From NCBI GenBank assembly GCA_021163155.1, contig JAGGXI010000034.1, forward strand, positions 1 to 5,706: a stretch of DNA of 5,706 nucleotides. The letters are read 5' to 3'. The stretch is from Candidatus Aerophobota bacterium. GTDB lineage: Bacteria > Aerophobota > Aerophobia > Aerophobales > JAGGXI01. Position 1 is the first letter of the stretch. Each line of letters begins with the position of its first letter. The notes under the pieces were generated by a model. It saw only the letters and a program-made list of their open reading frames with translations. It ran no database searches and had not been told where the DNA came from. Both the position numbers and the translations under genes were made by a program. Positions 5,443 through 5,706 of the stretch are shown here, piece by piece.

Positions 5443-5627
5443 TGTTGATCACCACCCAAAATTGACCCATCTTCGCCATTGAATTCTGACCCGTCTCTGT
5501 TTTTTCAGATGGTGCCACTTTCCCATTGTAATCATCCTCCTTCACCTCCTGGAATTTCTCTTTTCCAGAAGGATATTATTTTATTCAGGGAGGTCAATTT
5601 TCAATGTACATCTATAATTTTTTGACA
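5443..5627 (-). mobile_element. internally deleted IS21-family element (MITE-like, 185 bases)
   Basis: Both tips read TGT inward: TGTTGATCACCACCC at 5443 and, on the minus strand, TGTCAAAAAATTATAG from 5627. IS21-family ends begin with TG and carry several subterminal repeats containing TGACC. Here TGACCC occurs at 5463-5468 and 5488-5493, and the inverted counterpart GGTCA lies at 5592-5596. The segment CATTGAATTCTGACCC (5477-5492) matches its inverted partner CATTGAAAATTGACCT (5606-5591) in most positions. Between the ends there is no istA or istB gene, only a strong ribosome binding site and a 28-codon remnant. I infer a deletion derivative keeping the start region of istA and the right end. 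No clear target-site duplication is seen in the flanks, so the exact borders are uncertain. Confidence 0.55.
5449..5535 (-). pseudogene. possible remnant start of the IS21 transposase gene istA
   Basis: On the minus strand, AGGAGGTGAAGGAGG lies directly before an ATG at 5535, with AGGAGG nine bases away, an ideal spacing. The frame begins MITMGKW, reminiscent of the start of IstA transposases, but then runs straight through the terminal repeats of the element to a TGA at 5451-5449 after 28 codons. The strong ribosome binding site without a real gene suggests that the istA body was deleted. The IstA assignment rests on position and a few residues only. Confidence 0.3.
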
Positions 5628-5651
5628 TATAATATTCAAATTGTGTCTATA
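5622..5651 (+). promoter_or_regulatory. possible outward promoter at the tip of the IS21-like element
   Basis: The last six bases of the element, TTGACA (5622-5627), are a perfect -35 box pointing out of it. TCTATA at 5646-5651 is 18 bases away, and TATATT at 5648-5653 is an alternative at 20 bases. It would drive transcription into the sequence right of the window. The -10 box is weak and AT-rich sequence gives such matches easily. Confidence 0.3.
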
Positions 5652-5706
5652 TTATCTTAGTGTTAGTATTATTATCGGAATATTTTTTAAAAACTTTAAT
5701 GATGAA

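Overview
This is an AT-rich bacterial window (roughly one third G+C by eye) that uses the standard genetic code: TGA ends the HDOD gene and tryptophan is TGG. Start codons include ATG, GTG and TTG, and several genes carry AAGGAG/AAGGGA-type ribosome binding sites. The mix of generic signalling and sugar-nucleotide genes, small orphan proteins and many intergenic hairpin repeats resembles genomes of uncultured, AT-rich, Gram-negative-like candidate phyla. That placement is an inference only; no phylogenetic marker gene is present.

Layout, all confident genes on the plus strand. Bases 1-134 may hold the tail of an unrecognised gene, followed by a short octamer tandem repeat and a degenerate copy of a hairpin repeat. 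A sigma70-like promoter at 258-285 precedes a 98-residue helical/coiled-coil protein (361-657), then a 78-residue zinc-ribbon protein with a TTG start (773-1009). The 527-base gap 1010-1536 holds a near-perfect 28-base palindrome (1190-1217), a consensus TTGACA-16-TATAAT promoter (1294-1321) and an unexplained leader of about 210 bases. Next come a UDP-glucuronate 4-epimerase-like gene (1537-2505), an HDOD protein (2691-3578) and a GAF-GAF-HD-GYP protein with all c-di-GMP phosphodiesterase motifs (3752-5317). The right end has a nested inverted repeat and then what looks like a 185-base internally deleted IS21-family element (5443-5627).

How the parts fit together: the HDOD and HD-GYP genes are adjacent and codirectional with no clear promoter between them, so they probably form one signalling unit that acts on or responds to cyclic di-GMP. 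The epimerase supplies galacturonate-type sugar nucleotides for surface polysaccharide. A link between that polysaccharide and c-di-GMP is conceivable but nothing here demonstrates it.

The most interesting feature is the set of hairpins that all begin with GTAG at the 5' foot of the stem. They occur in every larger intergenic gap but differ in stem sequence, and three copies show compensatory changes within the stem. This matches the architecture of REP elements processed by REP-associated tyrosine transposases (RAYT). I see no wholly new gene system; the novelty, if any, lies in this hairpin family and the IS21 derivative.
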